Below are positions 8,336 to 17,420 of a DNA stretch of 45,979 bases, one piece after another. The position numbers and the translations under genes are program-made. Numbering within the stretch: position 1 is the stretch's first letter; each line of letters begins with the position of its first letter. This DNA is from CBFGTA01 sp965651595 (GTDB taxonomy: Bacteria > Actinomycetota > Actinomycetes > S36-B12 > UBA10799), in NCBI GenBank assembly GCA_965651595.1, contig CBFGTA010000004.1, forward strand, positions 1-45,979. The letters are read 5' to 3'. A model generated the notes under the pieces. The model had not been told where the DNA came from. It made no database searches and worked only from the letters and a program-made list of their open reading frames with translations.

Positions 8336-9644
8336 AGCGACCACTGATAGCCATCTTCACGGACCGATCCGGCCGCAGAGTCACACCTGCAGCCGGATGT
8401 GGGTCGCACGGGCCGACCGGCAACATCACGAACCGCTTCCACAGTTCGGAGACGATCACGGCCCCTTCCGCGAGTGCCATCTCGCGACCAATGCACATCC
8501 GCGGCCCGAGGCCGAATGGAAAGTAGTTGCCGGTTGGTCGGCCTTGCTCACCCGAGAACCGGTCTGGCCGGAATGCGGTCGGCTGTGGCCAGGCAGACTC
8601 TCGTCGACCCATCACCCAGGGACTCATCAAGATCAGCGAGTCAGGGCCGACTATCGGGCCTCCGGGCAGTTCGTCGCCAGCGACACATCGACGAGTAACG
8701 ACCCACGCTGGCGGGTACAGCCGCAGCGTTTCGCGCACCACACCAACAGCTAGTGCTCCGCCTTCACCAGCACTTGTCTGCCGCGATTCAGCCACCAGAG
8801 CCTCCAGCACAGACGGGTTCTTCCACAGCAACACCCACGACCAAACCAGAGCCGAGGCAATCGTCTCGTGGCCGGCGACGATGTGGGTAACCACTTCATC
8901 GCGAATCTGGCGCCGACCATTGGGGGCGTCGGCGAGACTCATCAGCCTGTCAAGGAAAACCGATGGTTCGCTACCGGCTTTACCCGCGTGTCGCATGAGC
9001 ACGGCGACGGCTGCGTCGAGAGTGTGTAGTGCTCGCTGCAGTTGACTAACCGTGGGATCGAGCCGACCTGGCAGGATACGCACCAGCGGGTTGCGAGCGC
9101 GGGCCAGCACGACCTGCACTGCTTGTTCGGTGGCGTGCACGACGGGTCCGAGTTCGGCCGACCACCGCACACCGAACAAGGTCCGCGATAACACATCGAG
9201 CGACAGGTGCAACATTTCGGTTTCGAGATCCACGACCGTCGACCGACCCAATCGCCCCCAGCGATCACCCAGGTCATCGATAGCTGACGTGAAGTCGGGG
9301 CGCATCGCGCCGACAGCTGAGGAAGAGAACGCCGGAGACAAGGTTCGGCGACTCTGTTTCCAGGGCGGATCGTCGGCGGTCAACAAGCCCATACCAGCCA
9401 CGACGGCCAGGCTGTCGTACTGGACGGTCCGCTTGTCGTAGGCGCCGTGGCTGCCGATGAGGACGTGCTCAATCGCGGCTGGATCACTGACGAGACACAC
9501 GTCTCGTCGGGGTATCGGCATCCTCACGAAGGGACCGAAGGAGCGAGCGAGCGTGGACAAGAACTCGGGAGCGTCAACGAACGCTTGGCGGGCCCGACGC
9601 AACATCACCGCTGGCGGCACGTCGACCCACTGGCGAGCCAGCAT
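8295..9644 (-). CDS. Cytochrome P450
   Basis: A 449-residue heme monooxygenase without a membrane anchor. The I-helix oxygen-activation motif AGHET is at 257-261, the K-helix ExxR is Glu305-Arg308, and the heme loop FGLGPRMCIG (377-386) places the axial Cys at 384. The substrate cannot be predicted; no ferredoxin or ferredoxin reductase gene is nearby, so electrons must come from elsewhere. The start at 9644 is chosen for the very strong AGGAGG 5 nt upstream; the frame extends 24 codons further but those residues do not look coding. It is divergent from the FUSC gene and may share a bidirectional promoter near 9741-9747. Confidence 0.92.
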   Translation of the reverse strand: MLARQWVDVPPAVMLRRARQAFVDAPEFLSTLARSFGPFVRMPIPRRDVCLVSDPAAIEHVLIGSHGAYDKRTVQYDSLAVVAGMGLLTADDPPWKQSRRTLSPAFSSSAVGAMRPDFTSAIDDLGDRWGRLGRSTVVDLETEMLHLSLDVLSRTLFGVRWSAELGPVVHATEQAVQVVLARARNPLVRILPGRLDPTVSQLQRALHTLDAAVAVLMRHAGKAGSEPSVFLDRLMSLADAPNGRRQIRDEVVTHIVAGHETIASALVWSWVLLWKNPSVLEALVAESRQTSAGEGGALAVGVVRETLRLYPPAWVVTRRCVAGDELPGGPIVGPDSLILMSPWVMGRRESAWPQPTAFRPDRFSGEQGRPTGNYFPFGLGPRMCIGREMALAEGAVIVSELWKRFVMLPVGPCDPHPAAGVTLRPDRSVKMAISGRSTISSPGAGASLR

Positions 9645-9740
9645 CACACCTCCTGCGTTCCGAGCTCCAGCATGACACGTTCGACCCGAACCTCTCTTGC
9701 CCCAGTGTCTCGGCAAGGTGCGCCTTCACGGGTGTCAGGT

Positions 9741-9747
9741 CACAATA
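9741..9747. promoter_or_regulatory. Overlapping divergent -10 elements (FUSC gene / P450)
   Basis: On the plus strand CACAAT (9741-9746) stands 6 nt before the GTG at 9753. On the minus strand the same bases read TATTGT (9747-9742), a TANNNT match that could serve the P450 gene with a leader of about 90 nt. -35 boxes are not convincing. Confidence 0.35.
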
Positions 9748-9752
9748 GAGCC

Positions 9753-11903
9753 GTGGCGGGATTCGCTGGACGGGTGGCACGGGAGTCGTTCCGAGCCGAC
9801 TTGTCGGCAATGCGGACTGCCTCTGCGGCCCGAAGGGGGCTGGTGGTGTGTGCCACCCTCATCACCACCTACATCGTGTTCGGCCCCGTCATCGCGGCGT
9901 CCACTGCCACGAGCGCTCTGCTTGTGGGGCTCCTCGACAAGGGACGGTCACCGCGTGCCACGTGGCAACTCATGGCGGCGGGAACGGTTTTCATGGCCGT
10001 GGCCACTATCGCGTCAGGCCTGCTGGCCGGGTCGTTCGTGGCCATGCTTGGCTTGATGGCAGCGTTGGCTTTCTGCGCTGGCTTCAGCTACGCCATCGAC
10101 CCTCGCCTCCCGCAACTATTCGTGTTCAGCGCGCTTCTCGTGGCCGGTCACCTAGTCGCACCGATGGAACTCGACGTGTCTCTCGTCGCGGCCACACTGA
10201 CCGTCATTGCTGGCGGGTTACAGACTGGCTTGGCCTGGATTTCAGCACCGGTAGTCGGTGACCTGCCGGAACGACGGGTCGTCGCGGGGGCACTTGCGGC
10301 GGTGGGACGCCTAGCCGACACTGTCGCTCGAACCCCGCGCCAGGGCGCGACCGAAGCTTTGGTGGCGTCGTCGGCCCTGGCGGAAGCTGATTCCCTGATC
10401 GCCAAGACCGACCTGGCGACTTCGCACCGGCGCCGCTACGTGGAACTTCTCGCGGACGCCAACACAATTCGTCTCGAGGCCCGCGGGTTTGCCGCCCGCC
10501 GCAGGCTAGGCATCGCCACTGCAGGCGACAGTTCCACCGAAGCCGCATTCGCCGAAGCTGCTAAGCAGTTGAACGAGGCGGCCACCACACTGTCGGCGTG
10601 GATGCCCCCCCACCCGCTGCGCCGAGACAATCACCAGCCCCCAATATACGACTCACTCGCCACTGCGACACAGCCCGAGTCCTCTGGGGAATCGGAGACT
10701 GTCACTCAGACTGCCCTGCAGGTCAGAGCGGCCTTGAGTGACCTTCCGAGCCACCTCAACGATGTCATGATGACCCCTGCGTCACGGTCGCGTCGCCATC
10801 CTAAAGTCAGCGTGAGGCAAAGACTTGAAGCCGCGGCCCACTGGCGATCACGGCCCGTCTTCCAAGGTGCGCGAATGGCATTGGCGGCAGTCGTCGGAAT
10901 GACGGTGGCGGAACTACTGCACCTCCCCCACGGTTCGTGGGTGGCTGTCACCGCGATCATGCTGCTGCGCCCCGATACCGGGCCTACTGTCCCCCGGGTG
11001 GCGATGCGCGCGGTCGGAACAGTCGTGGCGGTCGCCGCAGTGACCGGCATCGCGGCCCTCACCGGGAGCCATTCCGCTGTCTTGATCGCCGTGATCTGTG
11101 TCCTGTCGATCCTCATGTATGCGGTCATCGCGGTCAGCTACAGCGCCCAGGTCACGGCCCTGACCACGGTGGTCATCTTGCTCTTGTCGTTGGCAGGTTC
11201 CGATCCGGGAGAACTGGCTGCCACCCGTTTACTCGACGTCCTAGTCGGTTGCGTCCTCGCGATCGTCATCGCCATGCTCATCCCGATCTGGAGTCGATCC
11301 AAGGTGCCGGCCGACATCGCCGAGTACGCTGAAGCGCTCGCTGATTGGGTGCAGTCAGTGGCGGCCATGTGCGCGTCGGGATCGCTCGGCTCAAACGCCC
11401 AATTCGAGGTAGCCAGCGCGACTGCCCGGGATCGAGCCAAAGTGGCTCGCCAATGTCGCCAGGTCGCGAAAGCCAGTGTCACAACGTCATTCCTCGAGCC
11501 CCCCTCCAGAAGTTTTTCCCCCGGCGCGCACGGCATTGTGTTGTCGTGGCTGACTCGGTGCAGCGAATCGGCTGTCGCCGCTGAGGCTCTCTTGCGCCAT
11601 GACCCCACGGGAAACAATGGCGAGGCCCATGTCGCACGAGCCAGTCAGAATCTGCGACACGCTGCCGCCTGGCTCCGCCAGGGTTCCGGCGACGGCCTAG
11701 CCGCAGAAGATCTTCCCTTCAACGTCGACTCCCACCTGCCTCTGCCTGACGAGACGGCCGCACTACCGCCCATTTCGGCGGCAAGTCGAGCTCAACAGAT
11801 TAACGACCTGCTCGCACGCGCCGACCATGCGAGTGGCTATTGCGTGCAGTCGGTCGTGCGGATCTATCGGGACCAGACTCTCGACAAGCCAGAGGCCAGT
11901 TGA
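9753..11903 (+). CDS. FUSC-family membrane protein
   Basis: A 716-residue protein built like fusaric-acid-resistance/aromatic-acid exporters. There are about six N-terminal membrane helices, a ~200-residue cytosolic segment, a second FUSC-type helix bundle (starting at ARMALAAVVGMTVAEL, with the PHGSWVAVTAIMLLRPDTGPT signature), then a cytosolic C-terminal domain. It is probably an inner-membrane transporter or a cell-envelope protein; the substrate is unknown. I chose GTG 9753 because codons between ATG 9672 and this point have low third-position GC, and CACAAT lies 6 nt upstream as in other leaderless genes here. ATG 9672 remains an alternative. Confidence 0.82.
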   Translation: MAGFAGRVARESFRADLSAMRTASAARRGLVVCATLITTYIVFGPVIAASTATSALLVGLLDKGRSPRATWQLMAAGTVFMAVATIASGLLAGSFVAMLGLMAALAFCAGFSYAIDPRLPQLFVFSALLVAGHLVAPMELDVSLVAATLTVIAGGLQTGLAWISAPVVGDLPERRVVAGALAAVGRLADTVARTPRQGATEALVASSALAEADSLIAKTDLATSHRRRYVELLADANTIRLEARGFAARRRLGIATAGDSSTEAAFAEAAKQLNEAATTLSAWMPPHPLRRDNHQPPIYDSLATATQPESSGESETVTQTALQVRAALSDLPSHLNDVMMTPASRSRRHPKVSVRQRLEAAAHWRSRPVFQGARMALAAVVGMTVAELLHLPHGSWVAVTAIMLLRPDTGPTVPRVAMRAVGTVVAVAAVTGIAALTGSHSAVLIAVICVLSILMYAVIAVSYSAQVTALTTVVILLLSLAGSDPGELAATRLLDVLVGCVLAIVIAMLIPIWSRSKVPADIAEYAEALADWVQSVAAMCASGSLGSNAQFEVASATARDRAKVARQCRQVAKASVTTSFLEPPSRSFSPGAHGIVLSWLTRCSESAVAAEALLRHDPTGNNGEAHVARASQNLRHAAAWLRQGSGDGLAAEDLPFNVDSHLPLPDETAALPPISAASRAQQINDLLARADHASGYCVQSVVRIYRDQTLDKPEAS

Positions 11904-11919
11904 CCGGGATCGCGCAACT

Positions 11920-13992
11920 TCACGGCCGCCGTTTCGACAACTTTTCCCTGTACATGGCCTGGTCCGCTCGACCGAGCACAGAGTCCATGTCGTCTTCTGG
12001 CTTCGAGTGTGTCCAACCCACCGACACCCCCACTGTGGCGATGCCCCTCGAAGTTTCGATGGGCTCCTCGATGGCCAGCCGCATACGTTGAGTCAGCGCC
12101 TCAGCAACCTGGTCAGTCACTTTCGGCACAACAATGACGAACTCGTCTCCCCCGAGACGTCCCACCGGGCTCGTCATCTCGTCCTGACCACCGGGAGCCT
12201 CGGTGGCGCGGACCACCACGTCGGCATCGCGAACGGACTGGCGCAGTCGACGGGCCACTTCAATCAAGACCTGGTCCCCGGCCTCGTGCCCCTGGGTGTC
12301 GTTGACTGACTTGAACCCGTCCAGATCGGCGAACATGATCGTCACTGGACTCCCCAACTGCAACTCCCGCGCCAGTGCCGCGGTGAGAGATCGTCGGTTG
12401 GGTAGCCCGGTGAGTTCGTCATGGAGTCCGTAGTGGGCCAACTTCTGCTGCTCGCGGTCGTGGAGCGCTTCGATGATGTCTTGCCGAAACTCGCGCATAA
12501 TCGAAACTTCGCGAGCAGTCCACGAAACGCTTCGTCGCCGGACCGTTTCACGCCACTCCTCGAACGATTGGCGCGGACCCACTCCATCGGAGTCCTTCGC
12601 TCGCGGGTCACCGAGCCACCGCAGAGTTCGCACCTGCTCGACCCGAAACCACGCAACAAAGTTCGGCAGAGCCCCATCACGCGCGCCCAGCGGGATGATG
12701 GCGGCACCGGCTAGTCCACCCCAGTCGACGGAATCGCCGAATTCTGCGTTGAGGGAGTCAGTCACCCAAGGAATCCGGGTCTCGGCAGCAGCACTGGCCA
12801 CGCGATAGATCTCCTCCATCGCTCGCCCCGGAGGGACTCGTCCCTCGCTGCGTTGGATCCCTTCGACCCGGGCCAGGATCCCTTCGGCCGGAATCAAGTC
12901 CCATAGGGAACTCTGTTCCCCCGTTAACGCTCCTGCCACGCTGTCCTGTTGCTCCATCAGGATGGTGAGCTGTTCACGGGCCGCCTCGATGTTGAGGGCT
13001 GCGACCAGATCCCGCGATCGGTCCGCAGCAGCCACCAACATGGCGGCCTGGTGGACGACGAGACGGCACGTCGAGCGCACCTGCAGGGAGACGAGCCGTG
13101 GCCGGGGATCGATGCATGACACAAGGCCCACGAGTTCGCCGCTGACCACTACGGGGAACGACATGCTCGCCGCGGTATCCATGGCTCTCATGTACTCGAG
13201 GTGAAAAGACGAGACGGCCCGCAGGTTTGAAGTACTCAGATCCAGTGGTGCGCTCGTTCGGTCGGCAGTGGTGACAATGTCGACTGCCGCGGCGTCCACG
13301 TCGGGGATGATGCGCCAAGGGGTGTTTCGATACAAGGCCCGGGCCTGCGCCGGAATGTCAGAAGCAGGAAAGTGCAGTCCAAGGTAGGAGGGGCGCTGCT
13401 CGTCCCGCGACTCCGCCACCACCTCTCCGTGGTGGTCGGCATGGAAGGTGTAGTACATGACGTGGGCAAAGCCAGTGATCTGCCGAACCTGTTCGACGAG
13501 TCGCTGACGAATCTTGGGAGCCTCGGCGTCGAGGGCGAGTTGTTGTGATGCTCTGACCGCGTCCGTCAGAAGCCCTGCCTGATCGTCAAGATGAGGTTCA
13601 CACTCAACGAACACGTGTCGACCGTCGACGGAAACGAATGCATCCACTCGGTGTTCGAGGGAGGTATCGCTGGCATGAACCGTCAGGCCCACAACCTCGT
13701 AGCCTTCGGGGGCAGCCCGCACATTCGCAACACTCGCTCGAAGGACATCGACGGACTCGGCGGCGAGGACGTCGCTGACGCTCGCATCGATGATGCTGTT
13801 CGGATCGACCCCCCACTCGGCGGCGATGTTGGCACTACAGTGAGTGATGAGTTCCGACTCGAGATCAACGACGACAAGGACCCCGTGCGGGAGGACCTGT
13901 CCGATCAGGTGGATGGGTTCCCGGTCGCAGACGCGCGAACCAAACGGCGGAGGTCCGTCAACAAGCGGAGAAGACTCGGCCAGCGCCACCAC
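11920..13992 (-). CDS. Bacteriophytochrome-GGDEF photoreceptor diguanylate cyclase
   Basis: A protein of about 690 residues with PAS-GAF-PHY-GGDEF architecture. The biliverdin-attaching Cys is at about 22, just before EPIHLIGQVLPHG. GAF carries FPASDIPAQARALY (key Asp near 212) and a conserved His in SSFHLEYM (near 264). The PHY tongue motif PRQSF is near 473-477. The output domain has ADLDGFKSVND and GGDEF (near 614-618). By my alignment to Deinococcus BphP the second chromophore-pocket His (290) is Ile here, and about 17 residues are inserted between the RxxD site and GGDEF. The start at 13992 has AGGGAGGTG upstream; GTG 14067 is an alternative. No bilin-forming heme oxygenase is in the window. 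Confidence 0.9.
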   Translation of the reverse strand: MVALAESSPLVDGPPPFGSRVCDREPIHLIGQVLPHGVLVVVDLESELITHCSANIAAEWGVDPNSIIDASVSDVLAAESVDVLRASVANVRAAPEGYEVVGLTVHASDTSLEHRVDAFVSVDGRHVFVECEPHLDDQAGLLTDAVRASQQLALDAEAPKIRQRLVEQVRQITGFAHVMYYTFHADHHGEVVAESRDEQRPSYLGLHFPASDIPAQARALYRNTPWRIIPDVDAAAVDIVTTADRTSAPLDLSTSNLRAVSSFHLEYMRAMDTAASMSFPVVVSGELVGLVSCIDPRPRLVSLQVRSTCRLVVHQAAMLVAAADRSRDLVAALNIEAAREQLTILMEQQDSVAGALTGEQSSLWDLIPAEGILARVEGIQRSEGRVPPGRAMEEIYRVASAAAETRIPWVTDSLNAEFGDSVDWGGLAGAAIIPLGARDGALPNFVAWFRVEQVRTLRWLGDPRAKDSDGVGPRQSFEEWRETVRRRSVSWTAREVSIMREFRQDIIEALHDREQQKLAHYGLHDELTGLPNRRSLTAALARELQLGSPVTIMFADLDGFKSVNDTQGHEAGDQVLIEVARRLRQSVRDADVVVRATEAPGGQDEMTSPVGRLGGDEFVIVVPKVTDQVAEALTQRMRLAIEEPIETSRGIATVGVSVGWTHSKPEDDMDSVLGRADQAMYREKLSKRRP

Positions 13993-14079
13993 GCTCACCT
14001 CCCTCTCGTGCGCTGCGCGGGCTGCCAGGGCCGACCTGGGCGTCCTGCGGCCAACAGTGGGCAACACAGGTTTGTCACC

Positions 14080-15273
14080 CTACTGCACTATTGGGGCCCG
14101 TACCGGTTCCAATGGGTCACCAGTGACCCGTTGGAGTTCTGCCCGGCGCTGACCGACCCGGCTGACGGCTCGATCGACGTCAGGCTGGGAATATGCAGCG
14201 AGTGCCCCAGCGAGCACACATTGCGCCTGCTGCAGCCGTCGAACCTGTCGTCGCTGGCTGCGGGGTAGGCGTCGGCGGCCTCGGCGGCGGCCTCGAGGCG
14301 AGGCAATGTCGACTCGCTCATCAGCGCTGAGGATCCAGCCGGGTGTGGTTGCCAAGTACGGAACAAACACCCTCGACTCCCAGCGTCGACTCCACAGCAG
14401 CACCGGTACCAGAGCCGCGACGCAGATGAGAGATTTGATGGCATATCCGGCCAGGTCTTCAGAGACCGGACTGTTCCACAGCCCGTGCAGCCCCACCGCA
14501 ACTGCCAGGAAACCGACGAGTATGACCCACCGGTGTGCCACCCCCGGTGCCCTGCCCGTGGAACTCTCAAGGGCGGTCGCGGTCGCCGTGGCCGAACGGG
14601 TGGCAAGGAAGAAAGCAATACCGGCGCCCGCGACGGCCGAAAACAACCAGTGAGACGCGAACCCGGTCAGCACTGCCCGGAGAATGAAATAGGTGAAAGC
14701 GATCTCTGGCGAGTCTTCAGCAAGTTCCGACGTCCCGTAGTAGGCGTACGAAACATCCTCAAACACCTGAAACCCAAGCCCGACCATCGCACCGATCACG
14801 AACCCGTCGACCGGACTGACCACTCGTCGGGTCAGCAAGATGACGACCACGATTCCCACGCATTTGATGAACTCCTCGGTCAGCGGCGCGACCACTGCCG
14901 CTGCCCAGTCCCCCGCTAGGTCGATTCCCCACCAGCTCGTCACGAGGCTGATGCCGGCCGAGTTCGATTCACCGGCGACAAGAACAGCAACCGTGCCGCC
15001 CCAAAGGAACGCCAGCAGTCGCGTGCCAACCCTGATGGGCACAAAGCTGGGAACCAGGGAGAGCAACCACCACGCCAGGGCCAGCATGACCGGCCACGTC
15101 AACCACACGACCACAGTGGCGGCCGGGAACTCGACAGTCCACAACAGCAACTGCAGTGCCACGAGAGAACCCGCCCCAAAAACGAGCAAACCGACCGTGC
15201 CGATGAGGGGAAACCGGCGATAGTCAGCAAGTACTCGCTGATCGGGCCGGAACCGCGGAATCGGTTTCATCAT
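14080..15273 (-). CDS. PrsW-family glutamic intramembrane protease
   Basis: A 397-residue polytopic membrane protein. The PrsW signatures are visible: EEFIK (EExxK catalytic motif) inside a membrane helix, then GFQVFEDVSYAYYG (the FExxxY-type motif) and a later conserved His in ASHWLFS. In Bacillus, PrsW makes the site-1 cut in a membrane anti-sigma factor; many actinobacterial members have no known substrate. The C-terminal ~90 residues are basic and cytosolic. Its ATG overlaps the stop of the upstream single-pass membrane protein by four bases, and the phytochrome gene follows closely, so the three may be co-transcribed. Confidence 0.88.
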   Translation of the reverse strand: MMKPIPRFRPDQRVLADYRRFPLIGTVGLLVFGAGSLVALQLLLWTVEFPAATVVVWLTWPVMLALAWWLLSLVPSFVPIRVGTRLLAFLWGGTVAVLVAGESNSAGISLVTSWWGIDLAGDWAAAVVAPLTEEFIKCVGIVVVILLTRRVVSPVDGFVIGAMVGLGFQVFEDVSYAYYGTSELAEDSPEIAFTYFILRAVLTGFASHWLFSAVAGAGIAFFLATRSATATATALESSTGRAPGVAHRWVILVGFLAVAVGLHGLWNSPVSEDLAGYAIKSLICVAALVPVLLWSRRWESRVFVPYLATTPGWILSADERVDIASPRGRRRGRRRLPRSQRRQVRRLQQAQCVLAGALAAYSQPDVDRAVSRVGQRRAELQRVTGDPLEPVRAPIVQ

Positions 15274-15968
15274 GACCGACCACCGATCCCGTTGGGCTCA
15301 CTGCCGCTCGGACTCATCACTGAGGGGTATATCCGCGTCGAAGAAATCATTGATGTGATCTCGGAGGGGGCCGCCGACCGTTCTGCACCGGGACCAAGAT
15401 ATCCGGTGAATACGAAGTTGACGGTGGTCGAAGACGCCTCGTCCTGGATCGACGCCACTCCCCAAGGCGTCCCATCGTTCGAGACCCTGACCATTTCGCC
15501 AGACTGACCCGTCTCGACCTGGATAGGAGTAGTGAACTGCGGGCCGTCGAGCTCTCCGAGGAAACGTGCCGACAGCGCAGGAACCAGACTGCTCCCAAGC
15601 CGACCGTCGAACGACCGGCCTACCCACATGCTCAAGACCATCCCGTCCGAAGTAATCGTCAGCGCATCCGACGGCACTCCCTCCGGAGGTTCCGTCGATT
15701 CCCAGTCTGCGGCCAACCCAACGCTGACGGTTTCGGTCAGCATGGTGGAGCCGAGCGGAACAGTGTGGCGAGCAACGGACTCGGCCACGGCTGGCAGAAC
15801 CCACACCGCGATCACCACAATGGCCACGAGTCCGCCAGACAACCCCAACGAGCCCCACCAGGACAAGCCCGGTCGATCACCCGTGACTCTGGGAGGGACC
15901 GCGTAAAGCTGATCAGATGTGCCGTCAGCAGGTTCTGCGTCGGCCGACTCGGTTGCATTCTCGCGCAC
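15270..15968 (-). CDS. Single-pass membrane protein of unknown function, PrsW partner gene
   Basis: A 232-residue protein with a short acidic cytosolic N-terminus (about 35 residues), one membrane helix (near 38-60, GGLVAIVVIAVWVLPAV) and a ~170-residue extracytoplasmic domain rich in Ser, Thr and Gly. I do not recognise the outer domain. It is coupled by a 4-bp overlap to the PrsW gene, and its topology (type II, single helix) would fit a PrsW substrate or accessory subunit; this is inference. The start at GTG 15968 is chosen because TACAGT lies exactly 6 nt upstream; a GTG two codons earlier abuts that hexamer. Confidence 0.75.
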   Translation of the reverse strand: MRENATESADAEPADGTSDQLYAVPPRVTGDRPGLSWWGSLGLSGGLVAIVVIAVWVLPAVAESVARHTVPLGSTMLTETVSVGLAADWESTEPPEGVPSDALTITSDGMVLSMWVGRSFDGRLGSSLVPALSARFLGELDGPQFTTPIQVETGQSGEMVRVSNDGTPWGVASIQDEASSTTVNFVFTGYLGPGAERSAAPSEITSMISSTRIYPSVMSPSGSEPNGIGGRS

Positions 15969-15974
15969 GCCCAC

Positions 15975-15980
15975 ACTGTA
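15975..15980 (-). promoter_or_regulatory. Putative -10 element, leaderless membrane protein-prsW-phytochrome unit
   Basis: On the minus strand TACAGT lies 6 nt before the GTG at 15968. It is the only obvious promoter for the three-gene minus-strand unit that ends with the phytochrome. Confidence 0.5.
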
Positions 15981-16087
15981 CGCGGCGGCTCGCCAGTGGC
16001 TGGCACGGTCGCAATAATTGGCCGCCAGAGGACTCTTCGACAGGCCTATCGAGATCGATCGGCGAGCGTCACAACCCTTCGTCGCAC

Positions 16088-16093
16088 TAGTTT
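16088..16093 (+). promoter_or_regulatory. Putative -10 element, leaderless lipase-like gene
   Basis: TAGTTT lies 6 nt before the GTG at 16100, with no Shine-Dalgarno sequence between. It fits the leaderless pattern. Confidence 0.5.
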
Positions 16094-16099
16094 TGACGG

Positions 16100-17404
16100 G
16101 TGACTGAATCTCGCGAGCCTGCCGCTGGCCCCGGCGGGAATCTCAAGACCAGTGTGATGGCCACGGTAGCGCTCATTGTGGTGCTCGGAGTAGCGTTAGC
16201 TTTCCTGCACCAGCCGTCGCCTGTCGACGACGTACCGGCGGCCCCCGCCGATGTCGCCGCGCCGCCGGGCACAGCCGTCACGGAAGCTCCGCCAGTACCG
16301 GAATGGTATGACGTCGATGGGCCGGCCAACGGCCCGGCCGGGACCGTCATCAGAACGCAGCCGGTCACAGGCGGTCCAGACAACATTGATGTTTATCGCA
16401 TCATCTACAACTCCTCCGATAACGAGGGCCAGCCAGTTCCCGTCTCCGGCCTCGTCGTGATTCCGAAGGGGACTCCTCCCGAGGGGGGCTGGCCCGTAGT
16501 GGGCTATGCCCATGGGACCACTGGCGCCAATCCCCGCTGCGCAATCTCGACAACCCCATTTGAACCTTCCACCCCCGGCTACTCCAACTTTTTTCGCCAA
16601 ATCAGCCCCATCGCGGAGGCTGGCTACGTGGTAGCTGCCACCGATTACCTGGGCCTGGGCACCGGAGGCACCCAGAGCTACCTCGTGGGCAAGGTTGAAG
16701 GGCAGAACGTCCTGGACAGCGTTCGCGCCGTCCACAACTGGCGTGATGACGTCAACACGGACCTCAATTTGATTTGGGGCCACTCCCAGGGTGGTCACTC
16801 TGCGGCGTTCGCGGCCGAGCTCGCCCCCAGCTATGCCCCGGAAGTGCCCTTCCAGGGTGCAGCCGTGCTCGCTCCGGGCCTGCTCCCCGCGCTGCCTTTC
16901 GCTGTGGATGCGATCGTAAACTCGGATATGACCGGACTCAACGGATTCGTGATGTTGATCATTCGCTCGTGGACCGAGACATACTCCGATCAGCTCGCCC
17001 CGGAGGATGTCTTGACTTCAGCCGGGTTGGAGAAACTGCCCACGGTGAATGAATACTGTGGCAACACGCAGGCCGATGCAGTCAATCAGCAGCCGCTCGG
17101 GGCGTACGTGAAGCTGCCAATTCCTGCAACGTTCTATGACCTGATGACAGTGAACACGCCGGGAACAGACCGAATCGACATGCCCATCGCCATGGTGCAG
17201 GGAATGAAAGACACAACGATCATTCCCCAGTTGACGCTCGGCCTGCAGAAGATGTTGTGTGCCAATGGAACCCAGGTCGACTTCCGCATCTATCCCAACG
17301 ACGACCATCCCGGCGTGGTCGTCAACTCCAGGGAATTCCTCACTGACTGGATGCGTGACCGGATCAATGGTGACCCCGTACCCAACAACTGCCCAAACGC
17401 CTAG
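16100..17404 (+). CDS. Exported alpha/beta hydrolase, secretory lipase (LIP) family
   Basis: A 434-residue protein with an N-terminal membrane/signal segment (about 18-36), a Pro/Ala-rich linker, and an alpha/beta-hydrolase fold. The nucleophile elbow GHSQGG (227-232) contains the likely catalytic Ser229. YAHGTTG near 136-142 fits an oxyanion region, a VQGMKDTTI segment fits the Asp loop, and DDHPGV near the C-terminus could provide the His. Family members hydrolyse lipids or esters outside the cytoplasm, so the protein is probably secreted or anchored. A 16-bp gap with a ribosome binding site leads to the next gene, so both may be co-transcribed. Confidence 0.82.
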   Translation: MTESREPAAGPGGNLKTSVMATVALIVVLGVALAFLHQPSPVDDVPAAPADVAAPPGTAVTEAPPVPEWYDVDGPANGPAGTVIRTQPVTGGPDNIDVYRIIYNSSDNEGQPVPVSGLVVIPKGTPPEGGWPVVGYAHGTTGANPRCAISTTPFEPSTPGYSNFFRQISPIAEAGYVVAATDYLGLGTGGTQSYLVGKVEGQNVLDSVRAVHNWRDDVNTDLNLIWGHSQGGHSAAFAAELAPSYAPEVPFQGAAVLAPGLLPALPFAVDAIVNSDMTGLNGFVMLIIRSWTETYSDQLAPEDVLTSAGLEKLPTVNEYCGNTQADAVNQQPLGAYVKLPIPATFYDLMTVNTPGTDRIDMPIAMVQGMKDTTIIPQLTLGLQKMLCANGTQVDFRIYPNDDHPGVVVNSREFLTDWMRDRINGDPVPNNCPNA

Positions 17405-17420
17405 GGGCTAAGGAGTCCTC

